From the NCBI GenBank assembly GCA_014529385.2, contig CM043971.1, forward strand, positions 55,601,209 through 55,665,208: DNA of 64,000 nt, read 5' to 3'. Position 1 is the first letter of the stretch, and every line of letters starts with the position of its first letter. Below are positions 11,401-23,954 of this stretch, one piece after another. The notes beneath the pieces are model-generated. The model did no database searches. It saw nothing but the letters and a program-made list of their open reading frames with translations, and was not told where the DNA came from. Position numbers and translations under genes: made by a program. The DNA comes from Adiantum capillus-veneris (lineage: Eukaryota > Streptophyta > Polypodiopsida > Polypodiales > Pteridaceae).

Positions 11401-14400
11401 GGGAGTGCATTGGCAATGCCAATACTCACTTGTAATCGTTGTGGCATAGATCATTTGATCGCACAGTGTCCTAACAATCCAAACGCACCGAAAATCACAC
11501 CATTGAACTTAAGAGAGATTGTTGATGGGACACCACCAACTATAAACATAGTACCAATAAATGCACTCACACAATAGATGCTCCAAAAAAAAAAAAATAT
11601 TCTTGAGGAAAGAGACACGGCATCAATTGCCCAATCTCAGAAAAAGAAGAAAACACGAAGAAAGAGATCGCAAAAAGCAGCGAAGTCAGACCCCAGCTCA
11701 AAGACCAACATAGGGACTGGTGATGACCCCGTATATATGAACGACGCTGAAGAAGATTCTGATTCAGGTGAAACCATGGAGACCAAAACGACCACTAACA
11801 TAGAAACCAACAAGGAAGATCTTCATGAGCCACAATGGCCAGGATCCAAAAAGAAGATAGGAACTTACCCAAACCCTACAGAGGAGATTGAGCGAGTCAA
11901 GCAATTAAGGAGTTTGGTAGAAGATACCCAAAGGGATCTAGAACCAGCACCTAGGAAGATCCAAATTACAGACACCGTGTTCCCTACGCAACAACAACCT
12001 CACCAAGTCCATAGACCCTTGGACATACCTAGTGTCATCCAAGAAGAAAGTGACTTTAAGTCATGGGAAAGTGGGCGTACTCACTTCTTGATGGAAAGAA
12101 TGTTTACAGAGGGACTACCCGATCTTATCGAAGAAATGGAGATCCCATCTTCCCCACGTCAAGGGAATGAAGTCCAAAAGGTGCCGTTAAACATTGCGAA
12201 ATTGATGGATTTCATGTCTTCAGAAGTTAGAACCACCATCATGTCCAAACTATATAAAGACTCTGAGCTAGTCTCAGCTCTTCGAGCCTTCCTCAATGGA
12301 GAACTAAAGTTTGGGGTACCACAATTTGCACAGATGGATGGATCTGCGGAGATGCCAATAGAGGAGGAACACATAGATCCACAACCCAACCTAGATGAGA
12401 ACCTTGTTATAGAAATACCTGTTAACAAGTTGGGGCAATACTTTGAAGGTGATGAATCTAATGCTACTCTACCAATCACTACTAAAGGATTAACTGTAAA
12501 GGGGGTCCTTGACGGTGGTGCAGGAGTCAGCATGGTGACAAAGAGTTTTTGGGAGTCTATGGGGTGACCTCACCTTGAAGCCACAAGCGTAGTGGTAAAA
12601 ATGGCTAATGGATCTATTGTTACGCCTGTTGGAATGCTAAAGGATCTCAGGATCAAGGTCTTGGGACACAAGGTAAGGCAGACTTTCATTGTTATGGATT
12701 TTTCCAAGCATCCTATGTCATTTGAGATGATCTTAGGGCGTCCATTCATGAGGGAAGCAAAAATGGTGCATGAATGGTCCAAAAACCACGTCTACTTACA
12801 GTTCCAAGACTCTGTCATTCGAGTTGATCTTTTAAGTGGTCGAACGCATCCTCTAGGAAATAAATTCATCATTGATAATCAATCAGACACAACAATTCAC
12901 TCAGCTCCATTACAGTATTGTTACACGTGTAACGAAGACACGGATATTGGGGAGAACTCTCCTTATATGGATATCCTACCCGGAATGGCTGAGTCAGACA
13001 ATGTCGATTGGGTACACCTAGCAGCAACTATAGATACATGGGGAGCTAGAGGAACAACCTGGGTAACACCAAATGGGGAAGAGATACCACACATTGCACC
13101 AGTAAACATGTTAGGTGTAGCGCATGTAACATCCGATGATAAGAAAGAGGTACACCTAACTGAGAGTGAAACTGATGATTCCTCAAAGGCTTCAGGCCAA
13201 TACACATCAAAAACGGAATCTCAAGGAGAAATGGATTCAGAACCTGAGGAAACATCGAGTGAACCAAGTATAGAAACTAAACACTCAAGGCCTAGTACGA
13301 CCATCTATGGTAATTTATATGAGAGTGAAGAAAATACAAGCGAAGACCTATCAGGCGAGTCGAGTTCAAACATTTACCAAAATCAAAACCTTAACAAGAA
13401 ACAAAGGTCATATAAGAGACGACGATATCGAGCAAATGTGAGAGCTAGGATAAACAAGGAAAGATCTACTGCAGAATGGCTTAGCTATCTAGGGGCATGT
13501 GATGCTCATCGAAAGCTAGTAGACAATTGGGGTGAACATCTCCAAAGTGTCATGTGGTGCAGCCCGCGACCCATTGACCTCGCTCAATTGGAGGTTACAG
13601 AGCCGAAATTGAGTCGAACTATAAGAAGACGTCAAAACCGAGAGTTAGCACAACAACGAAAGGAGGCAGAACTAAAAGAAAGGTCTCTGTCAGGACAAGA
13701 GCCTGCTGACTTACATACGGCTCCTGAACATTTTAAATCTTATACCACGGGGGAGCGAAAGGTTGTGTATGCCAAAGCCCAACGAATACCTACCAATGGA
13801 AGCAGTGGAGTCTATGATGGTCCAACGGTAGTTAAAGAGATAGAATTAGCAAAACCAGGTGAGGAGTCTAAACCAGTCTTTATTGCTCAATACCTTACCG
13901 AAACTGAAGAGGCTGTACTTAAGGAGCTCCTCAAAGAATACAAGGATATCTTTGCTTGGACATATCATGACATGAAGGGCGTTCCACCTTCTGTGGTGCA
14001 ACATACAATTCTCATGATCAACATTGCTAAACCCATCCAGCAACGACCCTATCCAATGAATCCTAAGTACGCCAAAATTGTACAAGAGGAAATTGAAAAA
14101 CTTATCCAATGTGGATTCATATACCCTATTGAGCACTCAGAATGGGTTTCTCCAATAGTCATTGTGCCAAAAAAGAATGGGAAACTAAGAGTGTGCGTGG
14201 ACCTCAAGAAAGTTAATGCAGCCACTAGGAGAGATCATTATCCCTTGCCATATTCAAAACATGTGCTTGAAAGAGTTGCGGGCAAGGAAGCTTTAAGCTT
14301 TTTAGATGGATACTCTGGTTACAATCAAATCACAATTGCATTAGAGGACCAAGCTAAAACTGCTTTTATCACAGAGTTTGGAGTGTTTGCATTTCGTGTT

Positions 14401-14826
14401 ATGGCTTTTGGCTTAACAAATGCCCCTGCTACATTCCAACGATTAATAAACGCTGCGTTTAAAGAATTTCTAAGGGAGTTTTGCGAAGCTTTCCTAGACG
14501 ACCTTTGTGTTTATTCTTCTTGGGAGAAGCATTTGGTATATCTACGAAAAATATTTGAAAGGTGCAGATTTTATCGCATCTCATTGAACCCTTTCAAATG
14601 CCAATTTTGGGTTAAGCATGGAGTCATTCTAGGGCATATAGTGTCCAAGAACGGGATATCCACACATGAGAGTAAGATTAAAGCAATTGCCAATTTGCCA
14701 CCACCTACAAACTATAAAGGAGTTCAAAGATTTATGGGCCATGTTGGTTATTATCGAAGGTTTATTTTAAACTTTGCCGAGATAGCACGTCCATTGTACA
14801 AGCTTCTTATCGAGTTTCACTGGTAG
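8422..14826 (+). pseudogene. gypsy gag-pro-RT polyprotein, one frame, four internal stops
   Basis: All 2135 codons lie in one frame. It is interrupted by TGA 9964, TAA 10363, TAG 11575 and TGA 12565 and ended by TAG 14824. There is no frameshift. The N-terminal ~520 residues are low complexity with a LRSGR motif. A retrotransposon Gag domain spans about 10080-10620. Four zinc knuckles follow at 10789-10827, 10858-10899, 11317-11355 and 11431-11469. The aspartic protease has DGG at 12511-12519 where DSG/DTG is usual. The RT spans about 13900-14820 with FLDD at 14491-14502. The sequence ends shortly after the RT thumb (ARPLYKLL), so RNase H and integrase are absent. Every stop is explained by CAG, CAA or CGA changing to TAG, TAA or TGA. 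The element cannot move alone. Confidence 0.88.
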
Positions 14827-15131
14827 GACCATTGGAACGATGCCTCATTCTTATTATATTGTATAAATTTATGTCCAGTTGTCTGTTGTATAGGACCATT
14901 GGAATGATGCCTTATTGTTATTATATTGTACAAAAATGGATCTAAGACTAAGTCATTTTTGTGCAAATCTGTGTCCAGTTATCTAAAGCTAGTTGTCTTT
15001 TGAACGTTATGTTCTTTTGTATTAAGTTTAATACAGTAACACACACAAACACACACACACACACACACTCTTACCAAACACCACTAAATAAAAGTATATT
15101 TCACAAACTCTTTGACTGTACACTCAACTCT

Positions 15132-15162
<31 letters not shown>

Positions 15163-15861
15163 CGTGTGCGTACCTCACTCAACATCCACCTTAATGTAGC
15201 AACTACTCTTTATGCTGAGAGAAACTCGTAGATTCTTTTGATAGGTAGATTCTCCACAAATGGTAACCTCTTTTTTCACACTTCATGAAGAGACAACCGA
15301 TGTACCTCCTAATCAGTCCTAAAACTAGCTAGCTGAACGTCATTTGAAATTTGCAGCATTCCATGCAAGTAAGTTGGTAGTTCAAACGAAATTGAACCAA
15401 ACTCTATAGACGTCAAAGTCAGAAGGTTCTTGTGAAAATATTGTAGTCCATACTAAGTAGAGCAACTTCTCTTTGTACTGATTGCTTCACAAGATATTGG
15501 ATACCTGTTGGAAGTTGTCACTCAAAAGTTACTCCTTGACTTTAGGAGTACTTCCCACCAACCAAGTAGATAGGTGTGGTAGGTTTTTACCACGTGTGCA
15601 CAATCATATACATGAGCAAAGGATGAGCCTTTCCTTACTTCTCAAACCCTTTCCCATAAAATAAGCTTCATCATCCAAAGAGCAGCTCTTTGCCTCAAGA
15701 ATAGCTCTTTATCATGGACCTTATTGAATACATGAGCAATGCTTGCTAATAAGGTCAAATAATATGATATAAACCAATGGCACAGTCTTTTATGAGGTGC
15801 TTGGTAGTTCTCAACAAAGGTAAGCCAAAGCAACGAGTGAACACTAAAAAAACACTAAGGA
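14827..15861. other. non-coding flank with short tandem duplication and microsatellites
   Basis: A 67-bp unit beginning GACCATTGGAA is present twice (14827 and 14894). Microsatellites (CA)n at about 15038-15068 and (TG)n(CG)n at about 15131-15167 follow. No gene is recognised. This is the left flank of chromovirus copy 1. Confidence 0.6.
15857..15861. repeat. target site duplication AAGGA, left copy
   Basis: AAGGA adjoins the LTR end TGTAAC and is repeated at 24332-24336 beyond the other LTR. Confidence 0.85.
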
Positions 15862-17030
15862 TGTAACATTTAATGGCCTAATAACTTGTGTGTAGCGGAA
15901 AATAGCATGAACATAGTGAGCATTTCATTAGAATAGATTCCTAATGAGAATAAGAAGAGTGCTTGGGTGGAGAGAGCAACAAAAAGTATAACACCTAGTC
16001 AGATAGCATGAACAATACTTCAAAAGAGAGAGATATTAAGCAATCGACAACAGTTGAGGACCGGATTTTCATGGAGCCGGTCCCCCCTCCAAAAGGCTTT
16101 GTATTATGGTTTCTCCCATCAAGAGAGACATTTTAGAATACAATTCTTTGTGTTCCTTCAATACTAGCTAGTGCTATGAAGATGGAAACTTCAAGCACTA
16201 AGCACAACACTTATTAAACACAACATCAATTCCCTCATGGTCTCAGACCCAAGACCTCACACACCTTCGAAGATGGTGAGAGCTAGCGGGGTATCAAAGT
16301 ATATTGAGATAAAGAAGGAGTATTCTTACGAGAAAGATGTACATCTCCTCACATAATCACTCATATTAGCATAGCTTAGCTTAGTAATTAGCATGGTAGA
16401 GGAGAGGAGCATGCATTGAAGCTTGGCTCTTGGTTGGATTTGCATCACAAAGCCAAGAGTTGTTGGTGTAGGCCTCCCTTCTCACAAGCTTGGAGTAGGT
16501 GGTAAGCTTTCCATTAAATCTTGAGAAGGAGAGAGAGAGTCTTCTTGCTTCACACATAGATTGCGTGTGTGTAAGTGGATAATGCCTTTGAAAAATTAGT
16601 CCCCCCCTCTCTCTTGGTCGATCCCTCTTTCTATTTGCTCATGCAGACACCCCATTGGACCTCCCCATGAGGATTTCAACGGCATAAGTGATAGCCTTCG
16701 GACATGTGTCCCCCTTTCCCCTTTTGTGAGAGATTTAGGTAATTAATAAATGCAACTAAACTCTCATTGGCCCCTTTGCCTCTTCGCCAATAGGAATCAG
16801 GCAAGCCATTGGGATGTTGAATGCTCAGTGGACCCCTTGGGAGACTGTCCAGTAGTCTTCTAGAGAGCTTAATTCTTATTGGTTCTTGTATTAAGCCCCC
16901 CCTTTGGATCCCTATATTCCCTCCTTTGGATCCCTACTGTGGCCGGTCTACCAGCTTAACCAATATTCTAGCTTTTTCTCCCCTAGAACTTCCCCATATT
17001 AAATGATCACTTTAACGTGAGAAAATCATT
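15862..17030 (-). repeat. 3' LTR of chromovirus copy 1 (internally deleted)
   Basis: The LTR begins TGTAACATTTAATGG (reverse complement of the ...GTTACA end). It is about 460 bp shorter than its partner. One gap removes about 420 bp after TCTTATTGGTTCTTGTATTAAG. A second removes about 35 bp at the polypurine-tract side, between two CATT words. Confidence 0.88.
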
Positions 17031-17382
17031 ACCTCTCTCTTGAAATCATAGTCGTCCTCGACTATGGGGCAGAGAAGATAAAGCATATTCATTAGTCCTT
17101 TTTCCTAGCGGGTAGAGGATCCCTATGTTACCCTACGACATCGTTTCAGAATGGATGACTAATCCATTTGGCGCTTGAGAGCCTAAGCTGCCGCAAGTAT
17201 GTCTGCACATTAGTCCTATCAATCTTTGATAGTAGAGTGACAAGCTCTACTTGGTGTTCGGAAGACGTCGTCTCCGCAAACTTGATCTAAGCATGCATAC
17301 TATTTCATTTTTGTGCACAATAAATAAAAAGAGAGTCTTATAAGACAAAAACTTTGTTCATTTTTAACATTTGTACATTTGC
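17031..17382 (-). other. 3' untranslated part of copy 1 with polypurine tract
   Basis: On the minus strand, TTTCAAGAGAGAGGTAA forms the polypurine tract directly before the 3' LTR. The same block is found at 45505-45560 in copy 2 and at 60470-60522 in copy 3. There is no coding sequence after the polyprotein stop at 17383. Confidence 0.7.
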
Positions 17383-20064
17383 TTACTCTTGGGAAGCATT
17401 GTAAGCATTGACAAGGTTTAGGTTATTCTTTAATTGTATGCTTTGCATCCATCTAGCATCTTCAAAAGGATAATTCATAAACTTAATAAGATATCGTCGA
17501 ATAGTCTTACTGCCTCTTAGTACCTTGTCTTCATGTCGGAGAATGGACTCGGGCTACAGCACCTCTTCTTGGTCCTCGATCTCCGGTGAATCTTCAATAG
17601 TTCATTCTTGAGGTGGCTCTCCTTTGTAAGGCTTTAGTAGGCTCACATGGAAAGCATTGTGTATGAGCCAATGGTTGGGCAACTTGAGTTGATAGGTCAT
17701 CTCATTGATTGGCCTAAGAATCTGGAAGGGACCATAGTACCTTTTTGCTAACTTAGCATAGTATTTTTGGTGTCCCATAGGATTCTTGTCCGTCGTGTGC
17801 CATAATCGAGCCTTGGGAAATTTGAGTAAGACCCAATCATTTTCTTTAAAGGCTTGGGCTCTTTTGTGCTTGTCAGCAACAACCTTTTGCCTTTGTTGTG
17901 AGATAGAGATAGCATCCTTAATCTTTTGGAAAGATTCTTGTAGGTCTCGGCTATACTCATCTCAAGCGAAGATCTTCCCGTGTACCTTAAGTAGCAGGGG
18001 ACTTTTTGATCTTCCCTCAATTACCTCGAAAGGTGCTTTTCCCGTGGAAGTATGTACAATGTTATTGTAGGCATACTCCACTAAGGGTAAGTACTTCTCC
18101 CATTGGGATCTTTGATCTTCTTTTGTTACATACGCTTTTAATAGATTGAGAATTGCTAGGTTAGCTATTTCACTTTGGCCATCCGTTTGCGGGTGATAGG
18201 CCGAAGAGAAGTTTAGCCTTGTTCCTAAATTCTCAAAGAGACCCTTCCAGAAATTATTGGTCATTCTAGGATCTCTATCCGACACTATGGACATTGGCAA
18301 GCCATGATACTTGAAGATTTGTGAAATGAAGAGGGTTGCCATTTGATGGGCTTTGATAGTCTTTTTGACAGGTATAAAATGAGCTTGTTTATTGAACCTG
18401 TCTACTATCGTCCATATTCCCGTATTCCCATGGATAGACTTAGGCAATCCAAAGATAAAATCCATGAATATGCTCTCCCATGGTGAATTAGAGATTGGCA
18501 AAGGTTGAAGCAATCTAGGTTGCTTCCCTCTATCAAACTTCATCTTTTGGCATACGACACATTTAGAAACATACTCTTGTATGTTTGCTTTCATGATAGG
18601 CCAATAGAAATATGTTTCAATCCCTTTTAGGGTAGACTGAATCCCTCTATGCCCCGCATAAGGAGGAGCATGAGATTCATACATTACTTTCTCACAAAGT
18701 GAGTTCATAACGCATAGTCTATTGCCATAGAGAAGATAACCATCTTGTAAAGTAAATGGTTCCTCTTTCTTCCCTAGTGCAAGGGCTGAAATCACATCTC
18801 TAAAATCGAGATCAGTAGCATACTCATCTATCATAGAAGATAGTTCATTGTGAGTTGCTATGGAAACCGCATTCACTCTCGGCCGTCTTGAGAGTGCATC
18901 GACTACTTGATTATGCTTGCCAACAATGTGAGCAATATGAAAATGAAATTGCGAAAGAAAATTTTCCCACCTCATTTGTTTTTCAAAGAGCTTGGTCTGC
19001 GTCATGAAGTACTTAAGACTTTGGTGATCCGTTCGCAGAATGAAAGGAGTCCCCAATAAATAGTGTTTCCATGAGTCTAAGGCATGTAGAATTGCGAGGA
19101 GTTCCTTTTCATATATGCCTAGAGCTTGCTCATCAGGGTCGAGCCTTCGACTTTCATAGCCTATTGCGTGCCCTTCTTGGAGCAAAACAGCTCCAAGGCA
19201 ATCACCACAAGCATCACATTGGACCTCAAATGGCTTTGAGAGATCAAGTAGTGTAAGCACAGGTTGAGAGATAAGCTTTTCTTTAAGCTTTTCGAAAGCA
19301 TTGTTCTCTTTGGCATACCATGTATACCTAACATTTTTCTTTGTTAGGTCATGTAATGGTCCTGCTATTAGTGAGAACTTTTCTATGAAGCGTCTATAGT
19401 ATGCACACATACCTATATAGCTTCTTAGTTCATGCAGATTCCTTGGTTTAGGCCATCCTTTTATTACCTTTAATTTTGATGGATCCATTTGGATGCCATC
19501 TTGAGGGATAATGTGACCTAAATACTGAATCTCTTGTAAGAAAAATTCAATTTTCTTTCGATTAACATAAAGTTTAATCTCTCTTAAGACTTGAAATATT
19601 ACCTGGAGGTGTTGCTTGTGCTCGCCTAATGAATTAGAGTAGATGATGATATCATCAAAGAACACTCCAGTAAAGGTTCGGTGAGGCCTGAATAGCTTCT
19701 CCATCAAGCGGTTGAATGTGGCCGGTGCATTGGTCAAGCCAAAAGGCATGACAATGTATTCGTAAAGACCAAACATAGTGCGAAATGCGGTCTTTACAAT
19801 GTCTTGATCAACTATCCTTATTTGATGATAGCCCCTTTTTAGGTCAATCCTACTGAAGTAGGTGGACCCTTGTAGCTTATCAAATAGGTCTTCTACCCGT
19901 GGAATGGGAAACCTATTCTTGATAGTGATCCTATTTAGTGCTCTATAGTCAACACACATGCGATATGTGCCGTCTTTCTTTTGCACTAATAACACAGGAG
20001 AACAAAATGGAGATGAGCTAGGCCTAACCATGCCCTTCTCAACTAACTCATGCACTTGCCGCAT
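17383..20064 (-). pseudogene. chromovirus pol: RT, RNase H, integrase, chromodomain-like tail
   Basis: One frame of 894 codons runs from a Met at 20064 to TAA at 17385-17383, with three internal stops (17964-17962 TGA, 17604-17602 TGA, 17556-17554 TAG) and no frameshift. The RT has FFDD at 19662-19651. RNase H follows (about 19250-18880). The integrase HHCC zinc finger lies about 18690-18550, and its catalytic Asp, Asp, Glu near 18461, 18279 and 18170. The tail (about 17540-17383; RRYLIKFMNYPFEDARW) resembles a chromodomain, which in chromoviruses directs insertion to heterochromatin. A frameshift near 20110 separates this frame from the protease. The TAG at 17556 stands where copy 3 has CAA. 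Confidence 0.9.
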
Positions 20065-20282
20065 AATCTCCTCTTGTTGAGCTTGAGAAACTCTATAAGG
20101 AGTTTGTTAGGCGGTGAACTTCCTGGAAGAAGTTCAATTGCATGGTCATCATTGCTTCGTGTAGGAGGTAGCTCACAAGGGATGTCGTCCATAAAGACAT
20201 CTTGAAACCCCTTAAGAAAATTGGATAACTCTATTTTCTTTTGCTAAAACATTAGGTTCATTTTGAGAGTCTTTAACAAAAA

Positions 20283-22300
20283 TCACGTACACGAAAATAT
20301 TGACTTATTGAAAGCTTGTGTATGTACAATGGGTATGGTGTTACCCATTTGCTTGGCATCTATGTACATATTCTTTTCCCTGAACCTAAAGGAGATTCTC
20401 CTTTCAGGGAATTTAACATTGGCATCCATGCGATCAAACCATGGTGCCCCTAGGATTACATCCTCATGCTTGAGGGGAGAGATAAAGAAGTCCTCTTTGT
20501 CCACATAGCTTTGGACATGGAGCCTCAATTTCCCAATTAAGGGAGTAACTGAAGCTTCTTCCCCCTTGAAAGCATCGTCTGCGGGTAGGACATCTCCCAT
20601 CTCGTAAGCTTGTATGCCTAGCTTGGTGACCAACTCTATGGATATGAAATTGTGAGTAGAACCAGGGTCAAAGAGAATAAAAACATCATGTTCTCTTACC
20701 TTTCCCCAAGCATGGCATAGAGGAGATCCTTTGTGGTGAATTTCCTCCTCTTGGATTTCGACCAAGGTAGCCCTAGGAGGCTCATGGCGGGTGTTCTTTT
20801 GGGGACAAACCAGGTATGCATGCCCTTGCTCGCCGCACTTAAAACAGCGGTTATCCTTGCGATAACGCTCAAGCTCTTCAAGAGAGAGTTTGTTTTTACC
20901 TTTGTAAACTCCCTTCTCCTTAGCTTTGTTGGAGTTGCCCTTAGGAGACTTTTGGACATTGTCCTTCCCCTTAGGCTCATTGGAACCCTTGTTTTTTGTG
21001 GGCTTAAAATTTCTTTTAGCCCCCGTTTGGAAATTGATTCAAGAAGCCACCATAGTATGGTGTATAACCGCCAATATGGTGCGTGGTCTTTGGGATTTGA
21101 CATACTCCGCCATTTCTTCAGTTAAACCCGCACAAAATTGTTGCTTTTGCTCTCTAAAATCCAACTTTTTGAAGACAGTGGCTTTGAGTTGTAGGTCCCA
21201 AAACTTTTCTACATATTTGTGAATGGATTCATAGGGAGAGAGCTTCAAGCTTCGCCATTCGGTGAGTACTTTGTCTTTGGCATCGGTGGCCAAAAACTGC
21301 TTCATAATGGAAGCTCTTAAAGCTTTCCATTTTCATGGAGCTTCACCATTGGCTCGTAGGCTAGACCATCATTGCCTGGCGGACTTTTGAAAGTGCATAG
21401 CTACATGGCGTAGCTTAGAGGACTCGTGAAGCCCTCATCTCCAAACGCCGCATCGAACTGTTGGATAAAGGCCAAGACTTTATCCGTAGCACCAAAGGTG
21501 CCATCGTAGGTAAGGAAAGAAATGCTCTTCCCTCCCTCTTTGAACTTCTTGAGTTTGGACAACCTCTTCCACGCGGCAGAGGATTTCCTATGGCCTCTTC
21601 TTTTTTATGGTTCAAAGGTTGCACCATCACTTTCTTCAGAAGGTGAAGAATTTGAGGAAGATGGAGAAGAGGGTGACCTCTTTCTCGCCTTTTTCTTGCC
21701 TTGATCTTCTTTGTCTTCACCATCACTTTCATAAAAGGAAGAGGACGAAGAAGATGGAGAAGAGGGTGTCCTCTTTCTCGCCTTTTTCTTCTCTTGCTTT
21801 TTGTCATCCCTCTTTGAAGTAGGGTGTCGAGAAGTATGCGATCATCTTCTCCGTTTTGGAGGTGATGGAGAGCGTTTAGCCCGCCGTCTTCGTGGAGCCA
21901 TCTCCACCGAGGTGGCACGAGACTCACTTCTTTCTCGTTCCTTCGGTGGAGGCTCTTGAATTCTTCTTTGAGAAGGAGATGCGTAATCAAGGAGCAAATT
22001 TCTGAGCCCTTCATATGGATCCTCTTCTTCTTCCCGAATCGGAGAGAGACCTCTTTTGGAAGTCTTGCAACGAGGCCTCCTAGGTGCTCTCTCCTCATGG
22101 TGGGGGGCTTGGAGAATCCCATGATCACGAAGCTGCCGTTGCACTTCACTTTGAAGGGATGGATTGCCCATGGCTTGTTGAAGCCTAGAAACAAGATAGT
22201 TAACAAGCATCGGGGCATCATTAGTAGCCTGCTCATTAGCAAAATCAAAGTTATCAACATTAATTTCACTCTCTTTACTATTGCCAAGCCATTCTAACAA
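20283..22300 (-). pseudogene. chromovirus gag and protease, frame-broken
   Basis: Gag starts near 22290, where one extra base relative to copy 2 throws the natural ATG out of frame. The N-terminal part (to 21842) carries the motif DAPMLVNYLVSRLQQA and an arginine-rich stretch RRRRAKRSPSPPKRRR. A Ser-rich KKKARKRSPSSPSSS module appears twice (about 21790-21640). The zinc knuckle CFKCGEQGHAYLVC lies at about 20853-20812. The aspartic protease (20765-20283) has LFDPGSTHNFIS, a DPG version of the active site that occurs in plant gypsy elements. Several frameshifts and stops lie between 21420 and 21000. Confidence 0.85.
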
Positions 22301-22688
22301 CTTTTAGGTGTAAAGTGTTTTAGGTGAACTTTGGTACTTCAAGCGCTAGTTGCTACTTCTCTTTACCCCTTTAGAAAAAACACTCAAGCTACTGTGCCCG
22401 TGGCTCGAATACCATTAATTGCAAGGAATAGAAGAGAGGGTCGTTCAACACCAAAACAGCACCGGCTGCTGTCAAGCTTCTAATAGCTCAATAGCCATAG
22501 GCAAGCCCCGTAGACTTCACTATTAAGACCATAGCTCTCGACGGTGATGTCCCGTTAACTGCACAAAGGCAGCCGCACTGCAAGGCTACAAAATCCCTAT
22601 TCTACTTAGTCACGTGCAATTCATAATACCAACCATTTATAGCTAGCTTGAGGACCTCCCTTCTTGAGCAAGAAAAGAGAAACCTTGT
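22301..22688 (-). other. 5' leader of chromovirus copy 1
   Basis: This is untranslated sequence between primer site and gag, alignable to 54850-55236 of copy 3. No separate gene is seen. Confidence 0.65.
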
Positions 22689-22700
22689 GCTCTGATACCA
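22689..22700 (-). promoter_or_regulatory. primer binding site, initiator tRNA-Met type
   Basis: The minus strand reads TGGTATCAGAGC, the exact plant initiator-Met primer site, one base inside the LTR end. Confidence 0.9.
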
Positions 22701-22701
22701 A

Positions 22702-23913
22702 TGTAACATTTAATGGCCTAGTAACTTCTGTGTAGCGAAAAATAGCATGAACATAGTGAGCATTTCATTAGAATAGATTCCTAATGAGAATAACAAGAGT
22801 GCTTGGGTGGAGAGAGCAACAAAAAGTATAACACCTAGTTAGATAGCATGAACAATACTTCAAAAGAGAGAGAAAGTAAGCAATGGACAACAGCTGAGAA
22901 CTGGATTTGCATGGGGACCGGTGAATTTGCATGGAGCCGGTCCCCCCTCCAAAAGGCTTTGAATTATGGTTTCTCCCATCAAGAGAGACATTTTACAATA
23001 CAATTCTTTGTGCCCTTCAATACTAGCTAGTGCTATGAAGATGGAAACTTCAAGCACTAAGCACAACACTTATTAAACACAACATCAATTCCCTCACGGT
23101 TTCACACCCAAGACCTCACACACCTTCGAAGATGGTGAGAGCTAGCGGGGTATCAAAGTAGATTCAGAGAAAGAAGGAGTATTCTTACGAGAAAGATGTA
23201 CATCTCCTCACATAATCACTCATGTTAGCATAGCTTAGCTTAGTGATTAGCATGGTAGAGGAGATGAGCATGCATTGAAGCTTGGCTCTTGGTTGGATTT
23301 GCATCACAAAGCCAAGAGTTGTTGGTGTAGGCCTCCCTTCTCACAAGCTTGGAGTAGGTGGTAAGCTTTCCATTAAATCTTGAGAAGGAGAGAGAGAGTC
23401 TTCTTGCTTCACACATAGATTGTGTGAGTGTGTAAGTGAATAATGCCTTTGAAAATTCAGCCTCCCCTCACTCTTGGTCGACCCCTCTTGCTATTTGCTC
23501 ATGCAGACACCCCATTGGACCTCCCCAGGCTTAGCAATAGAATTTCAGCAACATAAGTGATAGCCTTCTGACATGTGTCCCCCTTTTCCCTTTTGTGAGA
23601 GCTTTAAGTAATTAATAAATGCAACTAAACTCTCATTGGACCCCTTTGCCTCCTGGCCAACAGGAATCAAGCAAGCCATTGGGCTGCTGAATGCTCATTG
23701 GACCCCTTGGCAGACTGTCCAGTAGTCTTCTAGAGAGCTTAATTCTTATTGGTTCTTTTATTAAGTGTTTTTAAATTGATTAAACTAGATTTACTCTAGC
23801 ATAATTCTCATTGGTCCACCTCCAAGGTCATCCAGTAGGATTTGAGTACACCTTGTGGGCATCTGGGCTAAGGAGCTGACATGTGTCCCTCTTTCCCTTT
23901 GTGTAAAGGGAGC

Positions 23914-23954
<41 letters not shown>

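Larger units (their letters stand above)
6840..14826 (+). mobile_element. Ty3/gypsy, Tat/Athila-like element, truncated after RT
   Basis: The parts in order are an LTR-like region with a TATA box (7054-7060), a tRNA-Asp-like primer binding site (7441-7458), a leader of about 960 bp, and a single-frame gag-protease-RT (8422-14826). RNase H, integrase, any extra ORF, the polypurine tract and the 3' LTR are missing downstream. Primer-site type and RT style place it outside the chromoviruses. The left end of the LTR is uncertain: TG at 6832 and later positions are possible, and no clear polypurine tract precedes it. Confidence 0.75.

Noticed and set aside
13900-14826. endogenous pararetrovirus (caulimovirid) RT
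   Set aside because: Gag, leader, tRNA-Asp primer site and LTR are those of a gypsy element; no movement protein or coat domain.
21415-22287. 290-codon minus-strand open frame
   Set aside because: It is the gag region read in the wrong phase. The correct phase gives the family motifs seen in copies 2 and 3.
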